DNA of 64,000 nucleotides from Volvox africanus (lineage: Eukaryota; Chlorophyta; Chlorophyceae; Chlamydomonadales; Volvocaceae). Where the stretch lies: positions 186,001 to 250,000 of the forward strand of contig BSDZ01000039.1 in assembly GCA_030268105.1 (NCBI GenBank), written 5' to 3'. Under the pieces are notes generated by a model. It searched no databases. It was not told the DNA's origin and saw nothing but the letters and a program-made list of their open reading frames with translations. A program made the position numbers and the translations under genes. Below are positions 62,340 to 64,000 of this stretch, one piece after another (within the stretch, counting starts at the first letter, position 1; each line of letters starts with the position of its first letter).

Positions 62340-62610
62340 TGTCGCGGGATCAAAGGGAAAGGGACACCGTGTGGAGGGTCAGGAACCGAGAACGTCGAGC
62401 CTTGTACGGGGTATACAGCAGGATTCTGTGGGGTAGTGCCCAAGTGATGTTTTACTGCGCATCATTGAGCTCGGGTTGGCCTTTGGACATTAACTGTGTG
62501 GGTAACATTTTACCATGCATGTTTGTGAGGGTTAACCCCCTGGATAGTCCGACGAGGGGTACTGCATACACCCATCTCGTTCCAACACCCGATAGACGAC
62601 GCAACAAAAC

Positions 62611-62815
62611 CTGCGAGCTGACCAGTAGCGGAGTTGACGCCTTAGTTGATTCGGCAGATTCCGCTGGATGCTGGTGGTGGGTGCTGAACCTGGGAAAACC
62701 ACTGATTTCGGAGAAGTCGGCATGGGAGACTGGATTAGGGTGCCCCGAAACACCGGGGAAGGTAGGGACTGCCAGGTTAGTGGCCACGGGTGATGTACCC
62801 CCCTATCCTACACAC
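62611..62815 (+). mobile_element. Dispersed element family C, copy 2
   Basis: Near-identical to 19736-19938, 43 kb away, ending in cccccctatcctacacac. It lies about 270 bp upstream (relative to the minus-strand gene) of the ATG at 62339, so it sits in that gene's 5' flank or an intron. Confidence 0.85.
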
Positions 62816-63573
62816 ATAAAACCTCTTTGTGGGTAGAAGAAACCTCATGTCAGAAAGGTATGCGCCCTCACCCTCGCCCTCGCCCTCGCGGTATGATTTC
62901 TTTCTTCCTTCTCATCCTCTTATGCATGATGTATCGCTCATCTCAACAGTTTATACCCAATGCTGCTAGGTACGGCCTTCCCACCACCCTCGGATTCGCC
63001 TTAGCTCTCTGCATGTGATCGGACTGCTCCTCGCGGGACGAGGGGCCAACAAAGACCCGCAATCCGCAAGACCGGACGGCGCACGACGGGGTCGGGGCCA
63101 CGGCCAGGTGGACTGCTGCAGCGGCTGCAGCCAGCAACGGCGGCAGCGTGTGTGTGCAGCCACCGCACCGCCAGCTAGCCAGCCAGGCTAGCTGCGCCAC
63201 CAGCCAAGCATCGTACCTTCCCACCCCTTCCGTTCGCACGTCCTTCCGTTCTTGTTTCTCTATCTTGGCTTACTAATAACATCATCATTGGGTGGGGGCC
63301 AGCCCGTTACGCCGATACCAAACACGTGCACTACTGCTGCACAACAGTGCGCCTTGTCGAAAATTGCGCCGCATTTACCGACCCCTTCCTGCCAACCCCC
63401 TGCCACCAAGCTTGGTGGGTGCATGGCGCGGGTTGGACCCTATGGCCCATTGTTCACCATGCAGTCCAACCAATTCTTCCCGCCAAGCCTGGACAAATAC
63501 CCCCATACAAATTCCAGCCCCTCTGACCGCCAAGCAACAGAAAAAGTTCAAATACGTTGAACTTTGTTAACTA
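62816..63573. other. Region without a defined gene
   Basis: Open frames exist on both strands (minus 63239-62943, Ala-rich; plus 63252-63570 in three frames), but none has a consistent splice context or known domain. It contains a short (CCCTCG)n run near 62869-62889 and a ctagc-rich palindromic patch near 63171-63194. Confidence 0.45.
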
Positions 63574-63709
63574 TTAAAATCGCTTCATACCAGTACCAGT
63601 ATATGTACCCATGGCTCGCAATGCCTCACCTCCAAGGCCGCTCTTACTGTCAATCTGCACCCAAGGATTTGACAAGAGTAGCTTGAACGCGTTGGGACCA
63701 TTGAAGCAC
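63574..63709 (-). CDS. Terminal exon of an unknown minus-strand gene (partial)
   Basis: Acceptor ttgctcag, then CFNGPNAFKLLLSNPWVQID and KSGLGGEALRAMGTYTGTGM ending in KRF and a stop. The splice site and the well-ordered composition support a real exon. It starts in phase 2. A preceding short exon near 63870-63842, ending VNR at donor GTAACC, would be in phase but is tentative. The rest of the gene lies beyond the right edge. I do not recognise the family. Confidence 0.5.
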
Positions 63710-64000
63710 CTGAGCAACGTCACGAAGGTAGTAAAGGGAGGGGAATAAGAAGGTGCGATGGAACGTGAATTGATAACTGCAGGAAGAGTGAAGACGGCGT
63801 TGGCCAACACTGAGGGCTGGTGAGGAGGGATGAGGTTACCGGTTAACCGCAAAGGGTAATGAGGTCACTGTCAGCAAACCTCGATATGCTTATAGCTTAT
63901 TACTTTACAGCTCAATAAAAAGTATCTGCGATGGCCCAAGGCCCTTGCCCCCTTCGAACACACGCATACTCCTGGCGTGCCGCTAGGCATTTTCGCCCAA

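Noticed and set aside
62827..63018. Plus-strand hydrophobic frame with MISFFLLILLCMM
   Set aside because: It is short, AT-biased and without splice or downstream coding support, and it overlaps an equally open frame on the other strand.

Overview
This is a window of nuclear DNA from a green alga, most likely a volvocine (order Chlamydomonadales). The evidence is a short interstitial array of the Chlamydomonas-type telomere unit TTTTAGGG near 47.0 kb, very intron-dense genes with GTGAGT/GTAAGT-type donors, low-complexity Ala/Gly/Gln-rich protein insertions, and a giant TmcB-like PAS/transmembrane protein of the kind expanded in Chlamydomonas and Volvox. There are no operons, ribosome binding sites, CRISPR arrays, tRNAs or rRNAs. 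All gene models were built by hand from splice consensus, reading phase and remembered family conservation, so exon edges are predictions.

Layout: 1-1320 (+) is the 3' part of a type I methionine aminopeptidase, probably organellar. Converging on it, 10975-2616 (-) is a gene of about 15 exons for a HET-domain (heterokaryon incompatibility type) protein of about 810 residues. Between 11.0 and 15.7 kb is a repeat-bearing intergenic stretch with a 37-bp minisatellite and an isolated ERCC1-like exon. 15745-45271 (+) is one very large gene of about 49 exons (about 2,820 residues) for a TmcB-like protein: N-terminal membrane segments, several PAS domains, long low-complexity inserts and C-terminal membrane segments. 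Its introns hold most of the window's repeats: a (GGGGCA)n tract, a perfect 32-bp-arm hairpin, and dispersed elements that recur elsewhere in the window.

From 45.3 to 47.2 kb is intergenic DNA with a TA microsatellite and an inverted telomere-repeat palindrome. From 47.2 to 54.8 kb the minus strand carries low-complexity coding exons with no domain I recognise. 55998-56718 (+) is a small three-exon gene of unknown function. 57384-57837 is a large inverted repeat with arms of about 200 bp. 62339-60919 (-) is part of an extracellular-type protein with a DGLDNDCDGLVD (MopE-type) metal-binding motif and a gametolysin-like stretch. The last exon of another minus-strand gene lies at 63709-63574.

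The genes do not form an obvious pathway. The two most notable loci are the HET-domain gene and the TmcB-like sensor gene, which are divergently oriented about 4.8 kb apart. I see no clear sign of a new multi-gene system.
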